A stretch of DNA of 64,000 nt from Botryotinia globosa (taxonomy: Eukaryota > Ascomycota > Leotiomycetes > Helotiales > Sclerotiniaceae). Below, in pieces: positions 1 to 11,442 of this stretch. Each line of letters starts with the position of its first letter. Position 1 is the first letter of the stretch. The stretch covers positions 1,240,001 to 1,304,000 of the forward strand of contig RCSZ01000002.1 of assembly GCA_014898425.1 (NCBI GenBank), in the 5' to 3' direction. The notes beneath the pieces were generated by a model. It was not told where the DNA came from and did no database searches. It worked only from the letters and a program-made list of their open reading frames with translations. A program made the translations under genes and the position numbers.

Positions 1-509
1 ATAGTCCGTTCACTCCTGGTACGTTGTTGGTGACAGTTAAGTTTTGAGAAATGACACCAGCATTGCTAGTCTGGTCGAGATCACATGTGTAGGGGCCGGC
101 TCCATCTGCGTTGACTTGATGGATGGTGACGGTCATCAGTGTACCGGCTTTAACTTTTGTGACCGCATTGGCGGAGAGGGCATTTTCGGTATTTTCTCCT
201 ACATCAATGTTGCCGCTCAATTCCGTACGGCCACATTCATTGACGATGTTGGCTGCGATTTCGGAATCACGAATAATGGTTGTGTCTTGTTGACAAGGAC
301 TGATGCCGGTACAATTTCTTGCGATAGCATCGTCGACTAAGCAAATTAAATTAGATTAATATCACGAAATATGGGGAAATTTAGATTGAAAGTTTACCTT
401 TAAATCCAACACTTGCGGGGGATCCCGCAATACCTTGAGCAGCGAGGATAACACCGTGGGCTTGGGCAACGGACAATAATGCCGCTTGAAATAAAATAGA
501 AGTATACAT
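1..509 (-). CDS. Egh16/GAS1-like secreted protein, N-terminal part (cut by window edge)
   Basis: Model: exon 509-398, intron 397-337 (GTAAAC...TTAG), exon 336-1 running off the window. The first exon encodes a signal peptide of about 20 residues (MYTSILFQAALLSVAQA) and the mature chain would begin HGVILAAQG. The second exon reads VDDAIARNCTGISPCQQ and later TVTIHQVNADGAGPYTCDLD. This arrangement matches the Egh16-like/GAS1/MAS3 family (DUF3129), which is secreted and expressed in appressoria of plant-pathogenic fungi; its biochemical function is not established. Only about 149 residues are present and the C-terminal part is missing, so intactness cannot be judged. The mature N-terminal histidine is noted as a finding. 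The plus-strand ORF across 44-340 is antisense shadow. Confidence 0.8.
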
Positions 510-2279
510 ATTGACGATAAGGAAGGTGTCCTGCACTAAGAAATGAATGAATAAGAGTTAGATTATAGGAGAATCGCCCGGATCCTGTACAGAATTGAAA
601 GAATCTAAAGTGTAATGAAAAAGAGAGAATTGTGAACACAGCGATGTAGATGTACAAACGGTAAAAAGGAAAATTATCCTGCCTTTTAAGAACTGTATAC
701 TAGCAAAACTTCACGATACAAGTTCGTCATGGGTAATAGCTCATATCGCCTCCTGAATAATAATGCAATTCTCCTACAAAATCTGTTGCAGGCAACGTGG
801 ATCTTGGGAATATTTTTGCCTGTCTGTCACTGAGGTCGGTACTTTCTCAGTACTGAGCAAGAACAGGGACTAATTCCCACCCATTGAAAACGATTTCAGA
901 AACAACCCAAGGTCGTCATCCCATGCCTGTACGCTCATTGTATCATATTGTTCAGATGTTCGCCGTATCAGATTTTTCAGATGACAGATCTTGGAAGTCA
1001 AAGCAAGCTTAAGGTTACTTTGACTCCAAACTTAGATCCAGAAGACTCTTCGTTGCCTCGACAGAAGATTGTGATACAGGACGCAAGGGTACTACCTCGC
1101 ATCTTCTGCCCAAAGTCTTAAGAATTGAAAGAATACTAAGATATCATCCTGATAAGTAAAGAACTCAAGACGTCTGACCCGCTGCCAAGGAGGGACTGTT
1201 AAGATGGGGCTTTGAGCGGCAATGAGCTTTGAATAGATTAACGGCAAATAATCAGACCAGACTTTGCAGTAAGATAGCAACGTTGAAACCAGTGCCAAGC
1301 TATTTTGGACGAAAGGGAGTAAAGAAATTGAAAATCTCGTGTTTGTTGTCTGAAGTTTTGACGATGTATGGTGTTTGAAGTGAGTGGGGTTCAGTCCCCA
1401 GGGAAATCCTCATTGGGAAATCCGTAGCCCTATCTTTGATCCGAAGTATCTCCGTCCATGGACAAATTATTCCGCTTCAAGAATTCGAAGTCGAAACAAA
1501 TCTATTCGTAGCACATCTGGAAATCATCCGATACTTCTTCTTGAATATGGGAAATTATAACCGCGTATGAAGAAATGGTGTCGGCTATAGAAAGAAACAC
1601 GTATCACGAAGACGGCCCAGTCAATTTTGATGATGACTGCTGCCGTTACGGGACCGAACGATAGGAAAGATCAGGATATACGGCAAATCAAACAAAGTCT
1701 GCTTGTCCGCCACTTGGTGAGATGATTGCCAAACGATCATGGAACTTAACGCCACAGATTCTTACATTGTGTGGCCTCAAGAATGTGAGCCATGCCGCGT
1801 CAAGTCTCCAGCAACAGGTCACCCTTAATAATAAGTAGAGACACGCAATTCCCCGTGCAAAGTCATGGCTCGGAGCAAAGCGACAGAACACCACGGAAAG
1901 ACCTGATATCAAAACTCGCAGCTTATTGAAGACCTGTTATAAGAGGAATAGGATAGCGTTCTCGCGCACAGAAGATATTTGCGTAAGCAAACGTTGTTCA
2001 GAGCAGACACAATGCTATTTCTAGTGCGATCACTCGTTTCCTTGCTCTAATTGTCTTGTTCGAAACGAGCAATCGGCATGTCATTTTGGAAAAGAAATTA
2101 CCAAAAAGTGGCGAATGTTGGGGAAAAGTATAAATGTCTCATTCGACGACGAAAAATCATCTGAAGTCATGGAGCTTGAGCCATGCCCCGTGTCTCAGGT
2201 CAGCGCATTTGAATTTGTGAAGCCTAGTGGGAATAACATCACAACGCTTGGTATCTTGAAATTGATATAGCGCCATGAC
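510..2279. other. Intergenic stretch, no gene recognised
   Basis: About 1.8 kb upstream of the Egh16-like gene. All frames are broken by stops and the short ORFs at 1092-1298 and 1688-1912 (minus) show no family resemblance or splice context. It probably holds the promoter of the minus-strand gene and degenerate sequence leading into the decayed transcription factor downstream. Confidence 0.5.
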
Positions 2280-3260
2280 ACCGAGCCGATTCCCTCTTTA
2301 CCAAAGCTTCCATTGATAGCGACAGACAAGAGTGGGCTACTAGAGAAGTACAAGAACTTGATGCGCCAGCTTCCTTCACAGTATTTATCGGAAGCTTCCT
2401 TGAGACTTTATTCCGAGAAGTTAGCCATCGACATTATCAATTGGATGAAGATATTTTCCCAGATAATCTCAAGAGTTGGAATAGTTCATCCCTTTCTATG
2501 CTTGAAACGGCTGCACTTGGATTATTGGAAGATATAAAGTTCTTTCCTGTGTTGTTCTTTCAATATTTCAGTATCACTCTCCAATTTTCACCACCCGAGT
2601 ATAATCCTACCCTAGACTCCAAACATGCTATCGACATGTCATTTGATCGTGTTGTCGGCGACTACAGCCAGTCTGAATTCGCTCACGGCTCTACCAAACA
2701 AATAACATGCCACTTTGTTTACGGTTTGAGCAGGAATCATCTGCACGTCATCACTTAAAAGTTTCGAATATTACCTGAATCTGGCAGAGCTTTAGCGCTT
2801 AGAGCTACTCTTGAAGTTCTAGGCTATCAAAGTGCCTTGTTCGATATCCTCTTTCGTGGGATTTAATGTCTAAATCTACGCACTTTCGACGCTGCAATTC
2901 TTGTAGGTGCTAGATATGTCATGTATTCTTATGAGAATAGAAATTATCTAGTTGACACCCTTCAACAGTTTGAATGGGCAATGAAGCGGTTTGATCTACT
3001 GGGTAATCAGAATGTTATGGTCAAGGCTGCATCCCTGCCAAGCTAGATAGGTAAAGAAATAATCACGCGCTACTGGCTACGGTTGATGTGGCAGAGAGAA
3101 GCTTTTGTGAAGAATGTAGTCATCGGCACTTAAGGCTGCAATTGAAGGGTTAGAGTCTACACAGTTCATAATGACAGAACCCCACAATATCAGACAGCTC
3201 AAGTGTGGTAGGAGCACTCTTGAAAACATGATGTGCATCTTGAAACTGCTTCCTCTTGCG
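2280..3260 (+). pseudogene. Decayed fungal-specific transcription factor (middle region)
   Basis: Two overlapping frames carry a recognisable but broken copy of the fungal transcription factor regulatory domain (the PF04082 type that follows Zn2Cys6 domains). The first frame, about 2313-2450, reads LMRQLPSQYLSEASLRLYSE. It then shifts to a second frame, about 2441-2755, with FFPVLFFQYFSITLQFSPPE followed by YNPTLDS and SFDRVVGDYSQ. In intact members this region reads like FPALLFQ.LALALQFLPP.Y...LD followed by a SFD...YS block. After the stop at 2756-2758 further conceptual fragments occur to about 3130 with more stops. No zinc-cluster cysteines were found upstream. At least one frameshift and several stops make it non-functional. 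Assignment to the family is by motif memory only. Confidence 0.5.
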
Positions 3261-4440
3261 AATCCCTATGATATCTTTCTATCATAAAAGTTTTCATATT
3301 GAGCTCCGTGCTCAGTCAGCTCTTAGGATACTCGTACTTATTGCATGCGAGCTTGTTAAGCTTGCAATGCCTCCCAAACTTCAGCTCCATGCATGCAATA
3401 ATGCTTTCGATTACATTTAACACCACCTGGGTAATACTACCTGCGAAATACTACAATGGGGCTTCCTCATACATGTTAATTGGATCACATGCATAGATTC
3501 ACGTTCGAAGTGTCAGAATGGGCGTGTATACATCAGCTAACTCCAACTTCAGATCATTGAGAGCCAATTCTTGACGGGAGCTTGCACATGCCACTACGTG
3601 TCCGTCACACTGTGCGTCAGTAATGCTGTGCGCCAGTTATGCTGTGCGTCCGTTGCACCGACTCACTTTCCCCAGATCATCAATGTAAAATGTGGCGCGG
3701 AAGCTTGATTCCAGGAAGGTACAATAGATAGCAATTGAGAGATTACGAATGTCGCCGCCGCTACTGGTCAGAACGCGCATATCGTAGTGACGAGGAGACC
3801 TGCTGCTATCGATTTACAAAATGAGCCCTGAATCACACCTCGCTACGTTCGGACTAGTTTAACTGATAAGTAGATACAATAATGCTCATATGAGCAGTCA
3901 TCAATCAGCCATCTCAACAGTATATCAGTCAAGATACACGACGTGATTGGGGAGGAAGTGTGGGGTATACGAACCCTCCATCGCCGAATTCCCAAAGCAT
4001 CATCGGCAGGTCTACTCAACTATATTGAGATCCTCCGTATTGAATAGCCGTTCTAAGACTCCGATTCTACAGAGTGTTCTTTTCCAAAATATCATATTTT
4101 CGGCAGTTCGGAATTCCCACGTATACGCGGGGGTACCATCGCTTGTCTTGCCTCTTTTCGCTAAACCCGCCTTCGTGATGGAACAGTGGTCAGCTGAAAA
4201 TTATGTGTGCTGCAACGGAACATAGCCATTGTGTCGGGTTTGGTTAGTTGTTGACTTGTCTCTTTTTCCACACCATTTGATGAAGAAGGGTACTAAGAGC
4301 CATGCTGTATTGAGAGCTGTCAAAAAAACTTGAGCTTTTTTACATCTGATGTTGTCGGCATTGTATCTGAAAGCAATTTCTTGGAATTTTAGGTCGATAC
4401 TTATCTTTGGTGTCACAATTCAAACTATCAAAATATCTAC
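3261..4440. other. Intergenic stretch, no gene recognised
   Basis: No supported gene. The 92-residue plus-strand ORF at 3947-4225 has no family resemblance, and the sequence between it and the methyltransferase start at 4441 shows no splice route joining them. The last few hundred bases presumably hold the methyltransferase promoter. Confidence 0.45.
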
Positions 4441-5574
4441 ATGGACTCCTCGTTGCCATTCGTATTGAAAATGGAAATTGCTACGGCAGAGGATGTGATT
4501 GCCATCGCCAAGTTGCCGACTACCACAATTACTACAATTGAGATGGAGTCACCAGATCAGGAACTTTACTTACTTAATAGAAGAGATGAGGAAGAGAGAG
4601 ACAGGTGTGAATCTCAGGAGATATTTTGACTTGTCGTATGTACTAACATGTCCCAGGCTAGATCGACAGAGCAGCGCCATCAAGGTTATCAGAGACGGAC
4701 ACGTCCTTGACCCCCAAATCCCCAAGCAAAAAGTGTCCAGAGTAGCAGATATAGCTACAGGCACCGGGTATAATAGATTTGTTCCTTTAGATTACCAAAT
4801 TCAATACTGACTCTTGCTCAGCATTTGGCTCAGGGAATTGGCTGAGGAATTTACAAACGGAGGATACAACCTTCAGGAGACAATAGGGTTTGACATTTCT
4901 CCTGACCAATTTCCCAAGAATCCTGCTCCGGAAAACAAGTTTGTACTATGGGATATGACAAAGGCTTTCCCTAAAGAATACCACGGCACTTTCGATGTCG
5001 TGCATATACGACTCGTCGTGCTCGCGCTGAAAGTCGAACAGATCAAAGGCGTTGTAGAGAATGTAGTCGCGTTACTCTGTAAGAAGAGGCATTCTCAATC
5101 TGCAAACCCAGACCAAAAAAACCATAACTAACCAACACAGAACCCGGTGCATATCTCCAATGGACCGACATATCCTACCGCAACGGTTTACAGATAACAC
5201 ACTCCGCTGATGAAAGCGAGCCCTTATGGAAAGCCGGGGTAGACAAGATGTTCAAATACTGGGGCGACCAAGGATTTTCCTACGATCCACCTGAGCACGT
5301 AGAAAAGATTCTCGAAGCTTTACCCGTAGAAGATGTGCATGTGACCGACCACACATTTGCACCCTATAAAAACCCAGAAATAAACGAAATGGTGGTTGAG
5401 TGGCAATCGCGCGCCAAAGCGCTGATCATAGAATTGCTATCGTCTCGGAATGGATTGAGTGACGAAGAAGCGAAGATGGCCGCGTATCTCTATCGGAAGA
5501 AGGCTGTCGAGATGGAAAAGCGGGGCGCAATATGGAGGTCACCAATGGCAACTTTGATCGCTCGAAAGAAGTAG
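4441..5574 (+). CDS. LaeA-type SAM-dependent methyltransferase, possibly nonsense-mutated
   Basis: Exons 4441-4604, 4657-4767, 4822-5053 and 5141-5574. The N-terminus ends in the family block LNRRDEEERDRLDRQ. Motif I spans the second junction as VADIATGTGIWLREL, the SAM-binding glycine loop. GFDISPDQFP and FDVVHIRLV follow, and then PGAYLQWTD, which in relatives is the PGGYLQW block. The C-terminal exon is open to a TAG at 5572-5574. Relatives are class I methyltransferases, often near secondary metabolism genes; the substrate cannot be inferred. The third intron (GTAAGA...CACAG) is the only one giving the correct downstream frame, but it joins T to AA and so creates TAA immediately before PGAYLQW. 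The gene may be a recent pseudogene, carry an assembly error, or use an unseen splice variant. Confidence 0.72.
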
Positions 5575-6547
5575 AAGTTGTAAAGGATTAGGCACAAGAA
5601 TTCCAACATTCGCCATGGGAGATTTGATGTTGATGCAATGCGAAAGATTCGCGGCTGTCTGGGAAGGCATTCACTCTGAATGAACCGATAGTTCAAGGAA
5701 TATTAGTAAATTCATGTTGCTGCAAAATTTGCGGAGCGTTGCCGACACCGTTTTGCCAAGTAAAGACGTTTCTCTGAGAACAACAGTGAATTTCTTGACT
5801 CGTTGTTCTAGCCATAGGTTCGTAGTTAAAAACATCTCAAACTACACCACCAACAAATCCCACACATGACACCAAACCTGTGTATTTCTCCATGATCCCC
5901 CAACTTTCTTCCCTCTTTTTTCCACGTGTATATACATCACCACTATCCCACTCAAAATCATAACCATACCCGTTGCGACGACAGTCAAAATTATGCGAAG
6001 TTAAGTCAATTAAATGCACGGTGATGACAATTTCACTCAAAAATGAAAACAAAGCACATTTAAGATCAAACGAGGGAACTGAATCGACAGGTAGCAAAAA
6101 TTTCTTCTATTTTATTGTCAAAAGCTAGTTGTACCTAGGCTCAAAACCGGGGCCATGAAGCCACCACAAATGTAACCGCCAAAGTAGTTTATTTAAGCAA
6201 AGAATTCTGGTGTCGCAAGAACAAGTTCATATGTAGCAATATGATAAACTTTTCCGGGTAAAGAAGAGAAATAGAAACAGTCAACTAGATGGTTCGTCCA
6301 ATCTGCTTCAAAATGTAAACCATATGAGGCTTGTCGTGTGGCTGACCCAAATTTCCCCAAGTGAGTTAAAATTGGTGCAAATCAACAGACCAGAAAAAGA
6401 TGGTATCGGACAAGAGTATAGCTAGCCGGCAGAAACCAAAGTGGGTAGCATGAAATTGACATCAGATCGTATGGATGACTTTCGAAGGGATGGTCAAAGC
6501 CCAGCTACTCAATCTAGGAAATGTTAGTAACGAAAACTCTAGGTAAA
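5575..6547. other. Intergenic stretch between converging genes
   Basis: About 970 bases between the methyltransferase stop and the stop of the minus-strand Mei2-like gene. No ORF with family resemblance; it likely contains the two 3' UTRs. Nothing else recognised. Confidence 0.5.
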
Positions 6548-9254
6548 CTACTTTGAATAGGGAACTGAAGGAAATTCTATCTTACAGTGTGGTGAAAAGC
6601 CTTGAGCACAAGGGCTGCGATGAAGATCATCCTCGTCGTCATCAAAGCCATACTCCTCACGTTCTGCAAGGCTTGTACCTCGGTCATACTGAGAGCGGCG
6701 GCGACGTTGCTCATCACGTAGATGTTGGCCAGCACTAGGCGCAAAAAGACCTCCAATGTCTTAGCAAAAGTGCTAGTTTGAAAGAAGATTGGATGATAAC
6801 TTACCAACGTGTTCCGCATTCTCACAGCTTCGCTTGAGCTTGGAAGCATTGTCAGATGGAGGAAATTCATCTTCCAAACCGGCAACATTAGCTCCATCGG
6901 AGTGAGTTAGGAAGAGCTACATCCATTTGTCAGTTATGTGGGGAAAATCTCAATGATTGATATAAAACTACCTTTGGTCTGTAGTGGGGAGGCTCAAGCA
7001 TAACAGAAGAGTTGCGAAACTTCTGGATCAAGCAGTCTCTGCCTTGAATAGTGGCATAGGAGACTTCTGCAACTTTATCACTCTTGAATCGATGCCACTT
7101 CTGGTTTGAGCGAGCGAGAACGAACTCGATGATGTCCATAGGATCAACAAAATTGATGAAAGCGTAGCCGACATTGCAGTCGTTCGAGAAGTCAATTCGG
7201 AGGTACATGAAATCATATCTTCCGAAGCTGGACTCATCGACGATGCTCTTTAACATGGCTTGGTCGACCTTGTTTGGGATATTTCTCAACATCACCTAAG
7301 ACGAAGATTAGAAATGAGCAGGCTTCTAAGAGCGATCATACACTTACAGTAGTTCTGACATCAAGGCCAGCATTAATCTTGTTGATATCGACATGATTGT
7401 GATGACTGGCAGCAGGATTAGATGTTCCGCGTCCTCGAAGCTGTCCCTGGGGTGTACGAGCGATGGGAAGCTGGCGACGATTACCACTGCGAGCTACGTC
7501 ACGAGAGTTGGGAGTCTGAGGACTCATGTAACCAAAGTTGCTACTATAAGCCTGTGGACTAGTTGGGTAGCGCTGGATACCTTGTTGAGCAAAGTGACTC
7601 GCGTACATGTGTGGCGAGTATGCCTGTGGAGCAAAAGATTCATAAGGCTCCATAACCTGCGAGGGTCTATTTGTTGCAAGTGCAGCAGGGAAACCTGTCT
7701 GAAAGGCTAGAGGTTGACTGGTGTACATGCCGCCCATACCACTCACAACGTATGGAACTGTGGTCGATGGTAGCATTCCATAATGATTTGTGGTCATATA
7801 TTGAATACCTTGAGGATTTGGGCTACCAGAGTTGAACATTGCACCATTGTTAGGAAACCCAGGAGTTTGGGGGGCCTGAAGTGACATGTGTCCAAGTACA
7901 TCACTAATGTCAGCTTGGGGAGCTGAGCGACGTGTGGGAGTTATAGCCTGTGCCAAATTGTTACGCGAGGTGCCACGATTCTTTGCAACATCAGGTGTGT
8001 GCATCTCGCACTTAACAAGAATATTCTGTGCAAAAGTCAGTGACGTCCAATCAGGTGAATAACGAGAGATGGTACATACACCAATGAGCTTGTTGTTGCA
8101 GCGTTCAATTGCACGAGCTACCATTGCGGAATCAACGAACTCTGCACAGAGTCGGAAGGTGCCTGCTTCTGTTGCAAGAAATTTTTGCCATGCATATAGT
8201 TCTCCTTCAACGGACAACAAGTCTCGGAGACTCTCCTCAAAGACTTTCTTATCAATGTTGGTGTGTGGCGGATATGTTGCTATTAGCATCACTTGACCCT
8301 CGTGAGCAGAGTACACGGTTCTTGATTGTGGACTGATAGCCTGGGGAGATGTTAGCTCCTGTTTACGTGAAGAGAGAAGGATTTCACGAACACCACCAAA
8401 GTCATTCGCCTGTCGGAATGTTAGTTTTTGTTGAATGGGAAGTGAAGATTTCGACGAACCTTGATGTACTCAACGGCGCAATCGACATGATCGACCTTGA
8501 TTGCGGTATAAACTTTGGCTGCTTCATATATGTTGGACATCCTAATGTAGACGACATTGTTTTTTGTTACTTCGATTCTCTTGCCGCCAGTGATGATGAC
8601 TCCAGCCTTGTTCAATTTCTATATAGAGATCTGTTAGAAAGAGACACGATGAACAAGCGAATGGTAAGGTAAAGACATACCTCGAAAGAGTATTGAACAC
8701 AACTATTGACATCTACCTTTTGGTAGATATCCGTTACTCTGATGCAACGAGTGGCACCTGTATCCGTACTGAATTTCTGGGGAACTATTAGCAACTAATA
8801 TCAGGGTGGGCAAAGAGAAATCAGAACTTACACCATAGCTGGTAACCTCAGGCTCACGAACTGGTGACTGAGAAGCTACCACGTTGTCCAAGTACTGAAT
8901 TGTACCTGGAATAAGAGTAGTAGATCCAGATCCGTTGGCGATAAGATTTCCCGTAATTGGCGCCCCAACTGCAGGCCCGTAGAGGTGCAAAGGTTGAAAC
9001 GCAGAAGCGGTCGCAGAAAGTTGAGCCGAAGCCCTGCTTGTGGTGGTCCCAGCCGTTACAAAAGGATCATGTTGATTAGCGGTTGTAGTAACAGAAGATG
9101 CACGAGAGTCTGTTGCCGACTGCTTGGGTACTCTGGCATCTTCTGGAGAGATGGCAGTGATGGCAGTGTTGGGAGTTCCTTGGATGGACTCAAAGGCGCC
9201 ATTGGACACCGGGGAAGGTGGCGATTGACCATATGAACGATTGAATGACGACAT
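6548..9254 (-). CDS. Mei2-like RNA-binding protein
   Basis: Eight exons: 9254-8832, 8776-8681, 8618-8460, 8409-8080, 8025-7348, 7295-6972, 6916-6805 and 6750-6548, giving about 774 residues. The start at 9254 (MSSFNRSYGQSPPSP) is the first ATG; the frame upstream only offers TTG. The C-terminal Mei2-type RRM begins TTVMLRNIPNKVDQAMLKSI and continues through NVGYAFINFVDP; its tail GLFAPSAGQHLRDEQRRR is typical of Mei2 proteins. Two weaker RRM-like regions lie in exons 3-4 (VVYIRMSNIYEAAKVYTAI and FRLCAEFVDSAMVARAIE). The middle is a low-complexity Pro/Ser/Gln/Tyr-rich linker. In fission yeast Mei2 binds meiRNA and promotes meiosis; filamentous-fungal homologues are less studied. The 8079-8026 intron is in frame and free of stops, so its removal relies on good splice sites (GTATGT, CTGAC, GCACAG). 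Confidence 0.9.
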
Positions 9255-11442
9255 GCTTAGGAGCAGAGTTATTGATTCCAGAGGCAAGAAGAAGAGGTGT
9301 CAAAAATGGATGCCCCAGGGACGTGAAAATTGTGTAAGTTATTGGAAAAGGCAGTCTATGAGCTCAAAATGATTGTAGGTCAGAGATTATTGCTCAACTG
9401 ATGATATGACAATCACCAATTGATCACAATCGTTGAGATGGTTGAAGATTGAAGGATTATGGATTATAGATTGAACGAACAAACCAAGGATTTCGTGTAC
9501 GTGTCAAAGAAGAAAAGTAGAGGAGATGGAAGAATATCAAAATATCCACAACAGTGCATTGAAGACTGCAAGCGGGAAGATTCGGGAGAACGGCAAAGAA
9601 AATTCAGTGAATCCCATCAAGGTTGGTCTGATATAAGAAAGAGTCTCCGAGAAGAAGGAGGATGTTGATAAAAAGGGGATTGCCTCCAGATGGATGGATG
9701 TGAGGGGCAGGTTTTAAATATTCACGTTGAGAAAGTTAGGAAAGTATGAGCATGAGAATGAGCATGAGAATGAGCATGAGAATGAGCATGAGCATGAGCA
9801 AGACGGGAAAGAACCATGAACCGATTTCGGGAGAGTAGCCGAGAAACACATGAGCATGAGCATGAGCGATTCTTGAAACGACAAGAGTCGAATTCCTCAC
9901 TTTCTCCGTGCCCCTCCTTAATTGGCCGTAACACCGCCGAGGCAGCAATCAAGGCCACGACGGAAAGGAGACGGAAAGGAGACGGCAAGGCACCTACCTA
10001 GTACCATGTAGATATTTACCAGAATGACCAGGGAGACAATTGAAATCCCCTTGAAAATTGGGTGTGGCCGCAAATACTACATAGGTCACATGATGCCCCA
10101 GTACCTATGGTACTTGTATGCCGGATGCCGGGAATAAAGACGGGAAGGTTTCTCGGGATGCCAGTTAGAATTTTCTCTTCAGATTTAGAATTTATGTCGT
10201 GTGAATGACCAACCTCTCTTCGTTGCCGGTGGACTGGAGAGAACACTAACAAGTACGAGAGGTTATTCGGACTTTCACTTAGGTAACCTTGTTGGCTGCT
10301 CAACAGTCAAGTTGTTGAGTGGCTTAATCTCTCTCAACCCTCAATTGGCCTCGAATTCTTTCTGGATCTTGATTCTTATCCAGCAATACTCCTTCCATTC
10401 ACTACAGCTGGTCGGCTGGAATACCTGGCTTTGAGTTGAGATACCAGTTTACTTTATTCTAGCTATAAGGTATCTCATAGATTGAGGCTAACAGAATGTA
10501 GAACTGGGATAATCTTTAGAGCTAGATCCAGCAGGATCATAGGAGTACAACAAAAGAGTGACCTGGCGGCCAAGTCTCTTGCTTCATCAACGATCGTCTC
10601 TCATGAAATTCCCTGCTTCGTTCTTTCCTCTTCGTCAAGAAGGTCCGGAGTCGCTGAGCAGTAGCGAATCTCGAGACAGTTTGGTGCTTCATCCAAGATC
10701 ATCACTCTTAATAGATCCAAGACATAGCCGAAGAAGAAAACCATGATTGAAAAGCTCTAACCATTATTTCTGTACTCATAGATATATATAAAAGGCGTGA
10801 AAAGAAACAAAAGAAGAGCAACATAATCCTATCCGTCGGCTCTGATAATATGAAAATAGTTGAAGCCGGCACATCTTCGGTAATGGATTGAGTAATCATC
10901 AGAAAGACTCAGACTCTGATGTATACTTGGTGTGCACAAGTACATCATCGCAACTTGAGTAGGGTCTTTCAATTCCTTGTCTCTCTTTAACAGCTGTCTC
11001 GATCTCCCATTTCTCTGCCTAATAATACATCTGCACCTTTGATGTTCTTGAAGAGTCTCTTGGATTTATCATCATACCATACATACACTTTATGAGGGTT
11101 TATTGAGGGGCACAAGAGATCGTTTCCAACACCACAAAGACTCAGACAGCTGTTATTAAGAGCAGGCCTAGGTTTGCCATTTCATTCTATCAAAAGAGGT
11201 TGTATCTTAAACTTATACCTAACTACATACTAGGTACCTAGTGGGAGGTTGTGAGTCCGAGCTTGACCTAGGCCCAAGGTTAATCCGATCCGCCTTCAGC
11301 CTGGCCCTCGAACATCAACAGGAAACCACAAGGGAGGAGAATATTATAATACGGGTAGTTCTCCATTGATATTTCATGGTCCACACTGGAGCCTTTCATG
11401 GTCTAGATTGTCGTCATAAGCTTGAAACCTAAGTTCTTCAGT
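9255..11442. other. Divergent intergenic region between the Mei2-like gene and SEC15
   Basis: About 2.2 kb between divergent genes, so both promoters lie here. It holds the GAGCAT-type tandem repeat at 9746-9868. Short ORFs in it (for example 9459-9668 plus, 10016-10303 minus) show no family resemblance, and no RNA gene was recognised. Confidence 0.5.
9746..9868. repeat. Short tandem repeat GAGCAT/GAGAAT
   Basis: A run of 6-bp units alternating GAGCAT and GAGAAT spans about 9746-9800, and a second shorter run (ATGAGC units) lies near 9848-9868. Read on the minus strand it gives His-Ala repeats, which explains the spurious low-complexity ORFs there. Confidence 0.85.

Noticed and set aside
44..340. 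98-codon plus-strand ORF at the window start
   Set aside because: It is antisense to the Egh16-like exon, whose spliced product matches a known family with signal peptide.
9254..9287. Longer N-terminus for the Mei2-like protein (and similarly for Wapl to 33014 and UPRT to 34020)
   Set aside because: The extended frames begin with TTG or GTG; the first ATG in each case has reasonable context and fits the family.
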